Assembly: GCA_917880885.1 (NCBI GenBank)
Contig: OU862913.1
Coordinates: forward strand, 3,844,001-3,908,000
Direction: 5' to 3'
DNA from: Limnephilus marmoratus
Lineage: Eukaryota; Arthropoda; Insecta; Trichoptera; Limnephilidae
Length of the DNA: 64,000 nucleotides
Part shown: positions 20,990-32,239 of the stretch, one piece after another
How the letters are laid out: each line of letters opens with the position of its first letter
Position numbering within the stretch: position 1 is the stretch's first letter
Program-made: the position numbers and the translations under genes
The notes under the pieces: generated by a model
What the model saw: the letters and a program-made list of their open reading frames with translations, nothing else
Databases searched by the model: none
Told to the model about the DNA's origin: nothing

Positions 20990-22100
20990 TCAAAGCAATA
21001 TAGTTAAACAGGGTATCCCAATTGAAATGGTAAAAACCAATTACTTGATAAGAAAATTGAAATCATTAAATATTTCATAGAAAACGAATTTCTGACTTAT
21101 ACGAGTATAAAATTGTTTGTGATATTATGAACAGCTCTGATTTACTTGGCCAAATTGATTTTAATCTACTAGCGAAAACAGCTCCATCCGAAATTCTGCG
21201 TAATTGTGACTGATAATATCAGAATTGAGTCCATTTGCTAGTCGCTTGTACCCAGAGACCATGAAGTTGGTAATACTTTCTGAAAAATAGCAGATTTGTT
21301 CAACTGCACACAATGAAGGCTAAGCACTAAGCACACGCGTAAGACTGCCAACAGTCTACACAAAAGAACTTAGTATCACCCCGAAAAAATATCAAAAATC
21401 AAAATTGAAATGTTGCTCCAAAAAAGACTAACAAAAAAAAGACTATTCAAATAAAAATAAATCTTCGCAATTTCAGCGCCCTTTAGGTTATAATTTTACG
21501 AAAACAGCTCTACGGAAATGATCAATGTATTATTCTGCATTAAACCACCCGCCTCAATGAAACAACAGAAGAATGATCGGTCTGTTACGGACTTTACAAA
21601 CGATGAATATTTGTTTATTTTTTTATTTTTTTTTATATATTTAATAATACTATTATATTTATATATTTAATAATACTATATTACAGTTTGAAAATGAAAT
21701 ATATTACAGTTTGAAAGCGAAACAGCTGTAACTCATAATAATAATTACGAAGCAGAAGCAGAACTGAAAATTAATCAAATTAAATTAATCAAAATTTAAG
21801 CATATTAGATTTGTCAAAGAATTTGTATATAAAAATGCAAAAATCAGTCATTTTAAATACATGTAGGATTACAAAAGATTTTTTAAATATTTATATTGAG
21901 GGATCAGTAGGATTTATAGGTTCAATTAGAAATGCCACAGAGCCGAACCCTCTGATATGAAAATATCTGGAGTCGGTGAATTATATTCCCATTTGGTCTC
22001 TAGTAGGTTGACATGTTGTTCTTGTATTGTTTTGTATTTGTAATACATATATAGTGCAATTGCATAGCGTGGATTCACTAGATGATCATTTGGGGAAGTG
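20990..22100. other. No gene seen
   Basis: AT-rich, with local duplications of TATATTTAATAATACTAT around 21630-21690 and of ATATTACAGTTTGAAA at 21680-21720. Confidence 0.55.
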
Positions 22101-22104
22101 TATG

Positions 22105-22200
22105 AAAGGGTTTAGTTTTTTCCTTCTTTTTTTTCCTTTTTTTTTTGGGGGAAAATTTAACCCGGACATTTAAATCTGGTGCGCTAATAAACTGTTTTTA
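22105..22200 (-). repeat. Possible retroposon tail
   Basis: A T-rich run followed by AAAATTTAACCCGGACATTT. Its reverse complement (GTCCGGGTTAA...) resembles the GTCCGGGTTACC end of the LINE at 18410. A minus-strand LINE 3' end is possible. Confidence 0.3.
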
Positions 22201-23062
22201 TACATTGAAAAATAGTATTATTAAATATATAAAATAAATAAAAAATTAAAATGGAGTTCTACAAAATAAACTTAATAACAATAAATAGATGAATATTTGC
22301 TTCACAAATGGGACCTACAGAAATCAATGTTCGAGGATACACGATACACTCTCCGTTAAAGTAATTCTCGAGTATTAAGCCGCACTGATTTCAGAACTGT
22401 CAATTTGGCGTAAGTGTAGTTTTATGTGGGTTGAAACAGTTGTGTGGTATATAAAGTAGGCACATAATAGTAACATTGTAAATGTGGAAAATATGTTATA
22501 ATAAGTATTAGTTTATTAATTTAAGGCGTATAGTAAGTTATAACAAGTATTGGTTTATTAATTTAAAGCTCGTTATCGTCTATTAAGTAAATAAGCCGAT
22601 AAATATTTACAAACGAGGGACGCGCTTAATTTGCACGCTAAAATATATAAACAATATTAATAACTTATTCATAACATGGCGGTCGTTGAAAAAAAATACT
22701 TCACATTTTTAGTTTCGTTCTCTCTTCTTCGTTCTTTCGTCCTCTCTTCATTTTCGCAAGTTAACAAATAACATTAAAGAGCCTTATATTTCAATTCCTT
22801 TATGAACTGAATAACTAACTATTATCTAAATATTAAATTTCTAAAAAAATCTGAATGTTCATTTTAAGCGTGTCACTATTTTGTAAATATTATAGAGAAA
22901 AAATAGTTGTAACCAGCATAATAGCATATGTAGGATCGACATGTAGATATGAGCATGTTTACAGCCAAACAAAAATCTGCACTTTTCACAACCTACAATT
23001 TTCTCATGTATTTTGCGTCTGTATTACAGTTAGGTACCAAAAAAGAAAAACGAAACAGGTAC
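22201..23062. other. No gene seen
   Basis: AT-rich. A ~42-bp duplication (GTTATAATAAGTATTAGTTT, then GTTATAACAAGTATTGGTTT) lies at about 22494-22568. Confidence 0.5.
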
Positions 23063-23198
23063 CTGCATTGATTTCGGGAATGGATTCCGGACGTTGTTTT
23101 TGGATAAAAGGATGTTCTATATCGATTTCCGTTAATGTCACAGCAACACTCTCTTCACCACTTGTGCCTGGTTCTAACTTGATGGCGGTGGAATCCAT
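23063..23198 (-). CDS. Orphan acidic exon F with start codon
   Basis: ATG at 23196-23198 opens 45 codons: MDSTAIKLEPGTSGEESVAV, then LTEIDIEHPFIQKQRPESIP. The donor GTACCT after 23063 is in phase 1 like the others. IKLEP is kept, but the DVKKECL block has diverged to FIQKQRP. No matching finger array follows on the minus strand. It is the most diverged member of the exon family and may be a relic. Confidence 0.5.
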
Positions 23199-23676
23199 AC
23201 TTTTAAGTGAGGATCTGGTAGTTCTGTTTTACTTAAACTTTACAACGAGGTTAAAGTATTTGGAGGATTAAGAGAAGGACTGATTGCTCGCGTTCAATCT
23301 GTACAATTGACTAAACTGACGCCAGTGACGGTAAGCACGACAGGATTTATACATAGATATTAAATAGTTAAGAAAAATACATCCTTTTTGTGATGAAATC
23401 TAAGTGTTGCCATTTTAAGTGATCCATCGGCGAACAACTTCATGTTATGTAAGAATCGTCTCGAACCTAAAAGGCCAGAGAAAAGACACAATTATAATAA
23501 TTGTCTATGATTTGATTTTTGTCTATGTATAACCTTTAAATATTGTTGACACGTGCTTTTTTCACTGTCAAAGTGTCATCGTGTTTAACCCACGCATTTA
23601 GTTATTATTCCACGCTTGTGATAGTTATTGGTAAGTACTAATGCTTGTATTCAGTTTCAGCACCGGCATTTATTAC
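23199..23676. other. No gene seen
   Basis: Sequence between the orphan exon and the gypsy LTR; no signal recognised. Confidence 0.5.
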
Positions 23677-23953
23677 TGTGGTGAACGTATGTCTTGCGGT
23701 ATGAAAGAGACATGCGTGTATGAGTGAGACAGCATGAGGCACGTATAAAAGGGTGTGATTGTTGTCTACCGTCCTCTTTTGATTATCGCTTCGAAAGAAG
23801 CACTACCTGTACCATATCTCGGAATAAACTCGCTAAGTCTACCTACGAGTATTTATTGTTCAATCTCCCTGAACTGAGAGCACAATATAGAGGAATCTGG
23901 ATCCATGCAAAGGAGTCCAGAAAGTAATGTTGATACCGGCCACGGTCATCACA
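23677..23953 (+). repeat. gypsy-1 5' LTR
   Basis: Starts TGTGGTG and ends CATCACA. It contains a TATAAAA-like TATAAAAGGG at 23745 and an AATAAA at 23822, the expected promoter and polyadenylation signals. Confidence 0.9.
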
Positions 23954-24150
23954 TTTGGCGCAGCCGATAAAGGAACGAGAAGCAGCCAAAATCACATTTG
24001 GCGCAGCCGATAAAGGAACGAGAAGCAGCCAAAATCACATTTGGCGCAGTTTGAAAAGAACCACGGGCAGCCAAATTGTCACATTTGGCAGTCGAAAAAG
24101 GAATCACGGGCAGCCAAAATTACATTTGGTGCAACCTATAGAGGAATCCG
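23948..24150 (+). repeat. Tandem copies of the LTR end plus primer-binding site
   Basis: The unit ATCACATTTGGCGCAGCCGA... (43 bp, ending AGCAGCCAAA) occurs twice almost exactly (23948, 23991). More diverged copies follow at about 24034, 24079 and 24119. Each contains the TGGCGCAG-type site expected to bind the priming tRNA. Confidence 0.75.
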
Positions 24151-24468
24151 AGATTGAGGCTACAGGGGCAACAGGCAAGAGCAGCAGATTGGCATCCGAG
24201 GAACAGCAAGGCGCTGGTTTGGTTATTCAGTGCCGAGAATCAGGAGCATACACGTAAGGCGTGGATGGAGAAGTCCGGGTCTTCAGGAGAAGACCAGAGA
24301 CCAGGTTCAGACCTCACGGAAGGCGTGCCGGGCATTTGAAGGACGACCAGGGTACAGGAGCCAGGAGACGGTCCGCGGAAGGGCGAGATCGGAGCAGCAG
24401 CAAGTCAACAGAGTCGTGAGTTGAGTGTTGTTTGTAAATTTTCTGCTTATTGATTGTATCTGTGTGAA

Positions 24469-24934
24469 GATGGAAGGGGGAGAACTGCCCAGGTTTTGTC
24501 ATTTGAGGGACAAACTGGAGACGTTCGTGTTGCAATACGAACAGTTCATCCTCGTCAATGATGACAAGATAAATTCGGTAGAAAAAAAGAGAGCGGTTTT
24601 AATATCTCATTTACACACAGAGACAATAGATTTATTGATTGATTTGTGTTTTCCTAAAAAAATTACAGATATTACGGTCGAAAATTTATTGTTATTACTA
24701 GAGAATCATGTAGGTATCAAACGAAATGTGTTCAAAGAGCGCGAAATTTTTTTTGCTACGAAACAAAAAAGTTCAGAATCAGTCACTGATTATATAGCAC
24801 GGTTAAGGAATCTCGTTAGATTTTGTAAATTCGAGGACAGACTGGAATATAATTTAAAAGATATTTTTGTCACCGGTCTTCGAGTGGGGCGAATTAAGGA
24901 AAATTATTTGTGGAAGCTGAAAACTTTTCATTAA
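24469..24934 (+). pseudogene. gypsy-1 Gag, N-terminal part
   Basis: Capsid-type Gag. The likely start ATG at 24470 follows the leader. The protein reads MEGGELPRFCHLRDKLETFV and has the retrotransposon-gag pattern FATKQKSSESVTDYIARLRN followed by DIFVTGLRVGRIKENYL. The frame then runs into KLKTFH-stop, while the continuation (EAENFSLKKVVECAIAMDS) sits one base back in the overlapping frame from 24910. A single-base loss is the simplest reading; a programmed -1 shift in mid-Gag would be unusual. The zinc knuckles fall in the next frame. Confidence 0.75.
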
Positions 24935-27900
24935 AAAAGGTTGTAGAATGTGCTATTGCTATGGATTCATTCGAGGTAATGAATAAGCAAATTAAAACGG
25001 AAAGTGTTGATTTAGTAAATAAATTTAAAAATACATCGAACAATTTGTCACGAAAACAAAATTCGGTGGGTAAACATGTTTTTAGAACTTCGGACAAGAA
25101 TGTTACATCGTACAGAGCGAGGTCAGCGGACCGAACAAAGTGTAAACATTGCGGGAATTATCACGATTCAGTAAACTGTAAATTTAAAGACGTGTTGTGT
25201 TATAAATGCAGAGTAAAAGGGCATATTGGGAAGATATGTCGCGGTTTAAATAATAATAACATTTCTTCAGTGTTCGTAAATACGCAGGAACATAAAAAAA
25301 TGTTGCGGATAAACGCAGTATATTGTGAACCAATATTGTGCAAAGTTTTAGAGAATAATGTGGAACTAAACGGTTTATTGGACACAGGGGCGGCAATTTC
25401 GATTTTGACGGACGAAGATTATGTTAAACATTTCAAACATTTGATGTTAAAACCAAAGGATTTAACCTTAATGGGTTACGCTAACTGTAAGTTAAAATTA
25501 TTGGGTTGTATCTTATTAACAGTTGATTTTAACGGTTATAGGGAAATGTTAGAATTTTGCGTAGTAAAACATGGAACAATTACGGTTCTAGGGCGTGATT
25601 TCATTAAAAAGTTTAATATTGGATTTACGGGCTTACAATCTACTTTATCCCAGGAGGGAAGTGAAAATGTTTCTCACAATATGGTTGAGAATAATACTAG
25701 TGTAATTGATAATTTAATTCGGAAATTCCCGGAGGTTTTTTCGGAGAAACTGGGTAAATTCAATAAATATAAAGTGCATTTGAAATTAAAAGAGAATGCG
25801 GAACCGAAATTCTGCAATCCGAGAAATATACCGTTTGCCTTAAAAGCAAAGGTTGAATCGGAATTGGGCCGGTTACAATCGGAAGGTATTTTAGTTCCGG
25901 TAAACTATAGTAAGTTTGCGTCACCAATCGTTCCCATAGTAAAAACTAATGGCGAAATAAGGATTTGCGGTGATTATAAGGCAACAATAAATCCACAGCT
26001 AGTGGTAGATAAATATCCGATGCCACGGATAGAATGGTTATTTTCTCAAATGGCGGGTGGAACAATTTTTTCCAAGATTGACTTGAGGCAAGCGTACCTA
26101 CAATTAGAACTAGATGAGGAAAGTCAAGATTTCACAACTATATCTACTCATTTAGGATTGTTTAAATTCACGAGATTAGTGTTTGGGATTAATAGCGCAC
26201 CAGCTATTTTTTGTAAAACGATAGCTTCATGCTTGCAAGGTTTGAAAAAAACAGCTGTATTTTTAGATGATATTGTGGTAACAGGAGATTCGGAAGAAGA
26301 ACATAATGAGAATTTAACAGCAGTGTTAAATAGATTAAAAGATTGTGGATTTAGTGTAAATATTCACAAGTGTATTTTTAAGGCGTCATCAGTAACTTTT
26401 CTAGGGTTTGAAGTTTCAAAGGAAGGAATTAAACCATTGAAAGACAAAACTATCGCGATTAGTAAGGTATCGCAACCTACAGACATTACGGAATTACGAA
26501 GTTTTTTGGGGTTAGTGAACTTTTACAGGTCATTTGTACCTAACATGTCTGTACTTCTAGATCCGTTACATAATTTATTGAGGAAAAATACACATTTTGA
26601 GTTTAATCAAGATTGCTTGGAAGCTTTTAATAAAATTAAGTCAATTTTATGTGATGATAGAGTGCTAGCTCATTATGATCCGGATGTAACATTGAAGATT
26701 GTTACAGATGCCTCAACAAAAGGGTTAGGAGCGACGCTTTTACATTGTTATGATAATAATTTACAGAGACCGATTTCTTTTGTTTCTCGAAAATTAACTG
26801 AAGCAGAAAAGAAATATTCGATTTTGGATTTAGAAGCAACAGCTATAGTGTTTGCGTTAAAAAAATTTTTTGAGTATATTTATGGAAGGGAATTCATTTT
26901 AGAAATAGATAATGAACCGTTATGTAGAATTTTTGGTGATAAGAAAGGTATCCCAGTATTAGCGTGTAACAGACTTCAACGTTATGGGGTAATTCTGTCG
27001 TCGTTCAATTATAAAGTACAGTACGTGAAATCAGCATTGAACTGTTCGGATTATTTGTCTCGGGTTCCTGTCGAGGAACCAGTTCACGTAGAGAATGACT
27101 TTGATACTCAAATTCTAAGTTTATTTAAAAATAACAGAGATTTACCTATAGATGTAGAGGAAATTAAATCGGAATCAAGTACAGATAAAATTTTATTGGA
27201 AATTAAACATTATCTCAGAACAGGGTGGCCAAATAAAATAAACAAGGAGGATTCAAAATGGATTTACTGGATTAAACGGAATGAGTTATCTATAATTGAT
27301 GATTGTTTTTTTTGGAATCATAGGCTAATAATTCCAGTAAGTTTAAGAGAAAAAATTTTAAACTTGTTACATAGATCTCATCTAGGTATAGCAAAGATGA
27401 AAGGTTTAGCCAGAGGTATATTTTGGTGGCCAGGGATAGATGGAAATATTGAACTTTTAGCGAGAGGATGCGAAATTTGTTCAGAGGTTCAACCTTCGCA
27501 ACCAAAGAGCGAATTGACTCCGTGGCCTATAACGGAAGAAATATGGAGTAGGGTGCATATTGATTATGCGGGCCCAGTTGCAAATAAATATTTTCTTGTA
27601 ATTATTGACTCAACCTCAAAATGGTTAGACTGTGTAGAAGTAAAGTCTCCAAATTCGTATAACACTATTAAAATATTAAAGGGTTTATTTAGTTATTTCG
27701 GGAGTGTACAGACAATAGTTTCAGATAATGGAGCCGCTTTCATGTCAGCGGACTTCAAAGAGTTTTGTGAGATGAATAACATCAAACATTTAACTACTCC
27801 GGTAAATCATCCACAATCAAATGGTCTAGCAGAAAACGCGGTTCGAACGTGTAAAAATTTTAAAAAAAAAATGATGATAAGAAATAAGTTTCAGTCAGGT

Positions 27901-28155
27901 TATGAGGAAAAATTAGGAAATTTTTTAATTGATTACAGAAATGCACCACACTGTACAACTGGTTTAGAACCTGCAGTTGTAATGTTTGGAAGGAAACTAA
28001 GGTCAAACTTAAACAGTTTTGTACCGAGAGGGGGGAGAGATAAGGATAATAGAATTAAGAAAGAAACAAAAATTAAAATGTCTAAATGTCAGGAAAATCA
28101 AAAATATTATTATAAAAGAAATAATCGGTGGGTTTTTCGATTAATCAAAAGGTAA
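24910..28155 (+). pseudogene. gypsy-1 Gag C-terminus and Pol
   Basis: 1081 codons. Order: a zinc-knuckle pair (CKHCGNYHDSVNC, CYKCRVKGHIGKIC); aspartic protease with LLDTGAAIS (D158); RT with KIDLRQAYLQL and FLDD at 451-454; RNase H with VTDAS and YSILDLEATA; integrase with an HRSH...C-x2-C zinc region and catalytic D885, D939, E975 (D-x53-D-x35-E). The frame ends prematurely at KRNNRWVFRLIKR. The integrase C-terminal tail continues one frame over at 28128, so a base is missing just before it. Apart from the two lost bases, all catalytic residues are present. It works as a polyprotein cleaved in virus-like particles. Confidence 0.88.
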
Positions 28156-28508
28156 TGGTTAGAGATTTCAGAGACCAAAACAATGATAAATGGGTACCAG
28201 GGAAAGTGTATAAACAATTAGGAAAAAAACTTTATATAATTGAGGTAAATTTAAATGGTAAAATTATGTTTTGGAAAAGGCATTTTGATCAGTTGTCTAA
28301 ATTATGTGTGTCATGGGAAAAGAAACACAGCAATCCTTATGTCGCGTCTGAGACGAAGAGACTGTCGTATGATGAATACGATGTGTCCAGCTTTGGCCTG
28401 GATGACAGTCTAATGGGTTTTTCTCCTTCTCCTTCCAGCTCCAGTGATCCAGTGGCGTCAACGTCGGGAAATTGGAAGGACCGACTACGACCACGAACAC
28501 ACAGATGA
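28128..28508 (+). pseudogene. gypsy-1 integrase C-terminal tail
   Basis: Reads FSINQKVMVRDFRDQNNDKW, then IMFWKRHFDQLSKL, an acidic and Ser-rich end, and RLRPRTHR-stop. It matches the same region of gypsy-2 (KVMTRDFRSQ...VWKRHLDQL...RLRPR). Separated from Pol only by the one-base frameshift. Confidence 0.75.
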
Positions 28509-28640
28509 GTCAATGAAGACAGCACTCAGCTCTCGACTCAACATGAATTACTTACATTGTAAATATTGGAATATTATATGTATTGTAAATAATTATCAGT
28601 TCATGTTGTGTAACTGTCTTCGGATTTAAGTGTGGAGGGA

Positions 28641-28917
28641 TGTGGTGAACGTATGTCTTGCGGTATGAAAGAGACATGCGTGTATGAGTGAGACAGCATG
28701 AGGCACGTATAAAAGGGTGTGATTGTTGTCTACCGTCCTCTTTTGATTATCGCTTCGAAAGAAGCACTACCTGTACCATATCTCGGAATAAACTCGCTAA
28801 GTCTACCTACGAGTATTTATTGTTCAATCTCCCTGAACTGAGAGCACAATATAGAGGAATTTGGATCCATGCAAAGGAGTCCAGAAAGTAATGTTGATAC
28901 CGGCCACGGTCATCACA
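28641..28917 (+). repeat. gypsy-1 3' LTR
   Basis: 277 bp, preceded by the purine run GTGTGGAGGGA (polypurine tract). Differs from the 5' LTR by one C/T change at the GAGGAATC/TTGG site. Confidence 0.9.
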
Positions 28918-29545
28918 TTTTGATTTTTGAACATTGTTTTTTTTTACCCGCCATATTAGACAAAGTCTATTGTAATATTAATCACGCTATTCATTTTGCT
29001 AGCGGCCGTTATTCCAAATCAAACTGAACGACCAATGTTCTATACTTAACTTACGCCAATCGATTCACCTAAATTATGGAATCCTTTTGGTGTTTTGTTT
29101 AAGGAACGTTGAAACTGTCAATTAGACGTCTACCTATTTCAATATAAGTTTTTCGATAGCATTTAAATCATGCATAACCAATGTTCGGCTAAAAGCGATG
29201 TTGCTAAACCAATAAAAGGCTTATGTTTATTTTTTTGATTTTTTTTTATTTATTTTAGGGAAAGTTGACAGCAAATCTGAGATTGCACAATAAAACTATA
29301 GTAAGATAGCTAATTATGCCATTAAAAGATGATTTTTTTGTTTACATACATGTTAAACTTTAGAAATGGATAGGTATAGTATGTATTGAGTTAACCAATG
29401 ATTGATTACGATTATCTCAATTGATTTTAAACGTCAACTCCAAGGTCGCGATAAACATTGTTCATTGCACAACAGAATATTCCAACCAAACAAAATATTC
29501 AAAGTTCACTCAAATTAGAGTTCTGTTAATACAATATTCAATCTC
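28918..29545. other. No gene seen
   Basis: AT-rich; no coding or repeat signal recognised. Confidence 0.5.
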
Positions 29546-29547
29546 AG

Positions 29548-30235
29548 GTACCTAAGTATATTTGTTTGGGCGTGAAACAATCACCAAACGCTACCACAGT
29601 AGTGCCATGACTTTAAAAAATCCGTATTATTTATGCATTAAACCGCTTACTCGTTAATACGGAATACATTTAGATTAGCTTTATTATTATGAAAAGTGAG
29701 TATTTATGTCGGGGAGACCAAAAAACATGCAAAAAATATGCATTTAACGTTTTAATTTTGTTAAAATTTATTCACTCGCGCGGTAACGCCATGTTTATTA
29801 ATCGTTTTTATTTTCCCATTTCATAGACATCAATGCTGCCAATCATAGAAAAATATTTTTGCGTAAGACAAAGTGAATGCATCATTGACAAGTTTGTACC
29901 TGTATTTATAGCAGTAGAACATGGAAAGAAATGTTTTATAATTACTACACAAACCCGCTAGACTTTAGACAAACCCTGCTTTGCCAAACAAACCATTCAA
30001 AACCTGGGATGTTTTTTAAAATTATGATAAAATGCGAGTTTATATAAGATTGGTACTTCCGACAAATGTCATATTTGATTGTCTGTTAGTTAAAAAAGGA
30101 ACATTCCGTATTATCCGTGCATCAAACTTCGACAACACGAACGTTCCGTATATCCGTGAGGTGGACTAACTGCATATTTACCAAATCCGTAAACTGTGTC
30201 TATCAAGACGGAACCAGGGACACATTTTTACAGAA
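29548..30235 (+). pseudogene. Acidic exon G split by an insertion
   Basis: 29548-29626 matches the 5' part of the acidic exon at 31020 (acceptor ATCTCAG, ACCAAACGCTACCACAGTAG, then ATG). 30183-30235 matches the next part (AAACTGTGTCTATCAAGACG, coding SIKTEPGT). Between them lie 556 bp of foreign sequence flanked by AAATCCGTA on both sides. Both halves are truncated compared with the intact exon and the acidic half is missing, so this copy is dead. Confidence 0.6.
29627..30182. mobile_element. Unclassified 556-bp insertion with 9-bp duplication
   Basis: Flanking AAATCCGTA at 29618-29626 and 30183-30191. The ends show weak inverted similarity (TTATTTATGCATTAA against GGTAAATATGCAGTTA). An 8- or 9-bp duplication suggests a hAT- or Mutator-like cut-and-paste element; class not settled. 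Confidence 0.5.
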
Positions 30236-31019
30236 AATTATTAAAAATCCAAATTATTTTAATAATTAATTTTGAAATTTAATCACAATTGTTTCAAAAT
30301 TAATAGAGTGAGATAACAACAGTCTGCGGCTAATGGTACTGACAGACACGTTCATTAGTAGCATGCTCTCTGCTCTCTCACTACTAATAAGCTAATGCTA
30401 CCTTGTAGCATGTGTGTAACCCCCAAACGAACATGGCACCAGAGTCGCGTTAGTACCTACCATAATATAACGATTGTATCTACTGGAACTTTCTTCTTCT
30501 TATCCCAGAAATTTGACAATGCAGACGTCAGTCATAGTAATATCCATTGTTACTTGTATCGCTTATTGAACTAAAATCAGTCGTGTACTTCTTCCTAAGT
30601 CCTGCTCTTAATAACACAAATAACATTGGCGGAGCAGATTATTGTAAACACGTCCCTAGATAATATTGGCAGCATACAGTTTTTAAATTGCATTGATTAA
30701 CATACTCACATCATATGAACACTTATTTCCGATATTATGTTAAAAGTGGAATGGCTGATCCGAAATAAGGTAATACCGGTTTATCTTCAGAGATAGATAT
30801 TGTATACATAGTATATAAGAGTATATAATATAGAGTTATTTCACTATTGATGGCAATTCTCTCAACCTTTTCAATTGTCAAATGCTAGCTTAAAATACAA
30901 TCACGATAATTATTATATCCTTGTTTCAAAATATGAGTTATGCATATATGTATAACACTTCAATGTGTTGGCAAAACATTCAATGAATTATTTTCCGTTA
31001 TAAAAATGTTCTGTTTCAG
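30236..31019. other. No gene seen
   Basis: AT-rich region upstream of exon C. Partly repeated CTAGTAGCATG-type words near 30350-30410 only. Confidence 0.5.
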
Positions 31020-31227
31020 GAATTTATATTTTGGCTTGAACCAATTACCTAACGCTACCGCAGCAGGGTCATGGATCTACTAAATCCTCTTGAGACTCTT
31101 AACATCAAAACGGAACCAGGGTCCCAGGAAGAAGGCGGAGATGTAATGCCGTATACTGATATAGATTTCGATCTCCAAGATGTAAAGAAGGAATGTTTGC
31201 AATATGCGGAGATTACTGAGACAGCCA
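31020..31227 (+). CDS. Acidic exon C with start codon
   Basis: Acceptor CTGTTTCAG, 51 bp of 5' UTR, ATG at 31071, and donor GTAAGT after 31227 in phase 1. The 52 codons begin MDLLNPLETLNIKTEPGSQE and include DIDFDLQDVKKECLQYAE. It is the best-preserved start-containing member: acceptor, start, both psi-K-x-E motifs and donor are all intact. The finger array expected downstream may be the decayed one at 32240-33100, or the intact splice may skip to 33683. Both have compatible phase, but only transcript data can tell. Inferred role: N-terminal regulatory segment of a nuclear zinc-finger protein. Confidence 0.65.
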
Positions 31228-31609
31228 GTAAGTTATATTAAAAAATTAATATATTAAAAATGAAGCATGTTTAATTTGGAATTTTAAATTGCTTACCTAA
31301 TAGAATTTCTCGCAATAAGTTCCCGATTCTTCAACCTCTTTTAATTTGGGACATGCATTTAGTTACACTTATTATTTTACATTAAAAATGCGTAAATATA
31401 GATGGAAGAAAAACCTTTCCATTCTTAAAAAACAGGGTCCTTCTTGATGCATCGGCCCCTGAAGTAGACATCTGGTGTCATTCTTTTATCTTATATTTTT
31501 TACCTTAAAGTTTCTTATCCAAATTCCCGTAAATGCATACTAAATAATCGGAATCTTTAATCTTTTAAATTTATAGTTTTTATAAAGAAGTTTTGTGGTG
31601 TGTCAATGA
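31228..31609. other. Intron sequence, nothing recognised
   Basis: AT-rich sequence after the exon C donor. Confidence 0.5.
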
Positions 31610-32200
31610 TAACTAACTAACTAACCATCACGCCGTTTCACCGCAGGTGTAGGCAGGGAGGACGGACCGCCGAACAACCCGGTATTGGCACACACCCTTT
31701 GCCTCACTCACATTCAAAAATCGTCTCATAACACTCTTCTTTTATTCTGACTTTTGACAGGCCCGTCTCAATTATCTGATTCACTTGATCGTGTCATGTC
31801 TTCCTCGGGCGTCCCCGACTTCTTGCACCATTCACATTTGCGTCATATATTCTTTTTACAGTACTTTCTTCGTTCATTCACTTTACATGCCCGAACCACC
31901 TGAGGGTCCCTTTCTTAATCATTCTCAGTACACTTTCATCAGCCTTCCATTCTTTGCGGATATCCACATTTATCACACGATCATACATGGTTTTACACAC
32001 ATACGCCTCAGGGATCTCATTTCAACAGCATTCTTTTTTCTTTCATCTTTCCTCTGCAAGTTCAATGCCTCACTGCCAGACATCAGGGTAGGTACCAGGA
32101 CTACATTGTGGACTGGCCACCAATTCGTTCTGACGGGAACACCAGTTGTGTGTTCAAACTGCAATGAAAAAGTCCCATGTGTAGTTTCATCTGCATACAC
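31610..32200 (-). mobile_element. RTE/insect LINE fragment, post-RT C-terminus
   Basis: Minus-strand codons give NVVLVPTLMSGSEALNLQRK, then DERKKNAVEMRSLRRMCVKP, the hallmark of the C-terminus of a common insect non-LTR family. Degraded codons continue to the tail GGCGGTCCGTCCTCCCTGCC...ACGGCGTGATGGTTAG, which recurs at 45090-45215 and 49283-49445. Stops and frameshifts throughout. Confidence 0.7.
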
Positions 32201-32239
32201 ATTTCGTAGAAACCCGTTTGTGCATTTATAAAATTCTAG

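Larger units (their letters stand above)
23677..28917 (+). mobile_element. Ty3/gypsy LTR retrotransposon (gypsy-1)
   Basis: Two 277-bp LTRs (TGTGGTGAAC...CATCACA) differ at one position. The order is protease, RT, RNase H, integrase, as in Ty3/gypsy; it looks Mag-like, but the clade is not proven. There is no envelope frame. Two single-base losses (near 24905 and 28128) break the coding region. No 5-bp target duplication is visible: ATTAC on the left, TTTTG on the right. Confidence 0.9.

Noticed and set aside
22855..23271. 138-codon plus-strand open frame
   Set aside because: It overlaps the antisense acidic exon F, which has splice signals and family similarity; the plus frame has none.
24890..24934. 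Programmed -1 frameshift between Gag and Pol in gypsy-1
   Set aside because: The shift falls in mid-Gag before the zinc knuckles, there is no clear slippery heptamer, and a second similar single-base loss occurs at 28128. Mutation is simpler.
28128..28508. gypsy envelope or accessory gene
   Set aside because: It aligns with the C-terminal tail of the integrase in gypsy-2 and overlaps Pol by a one-base frameshift.
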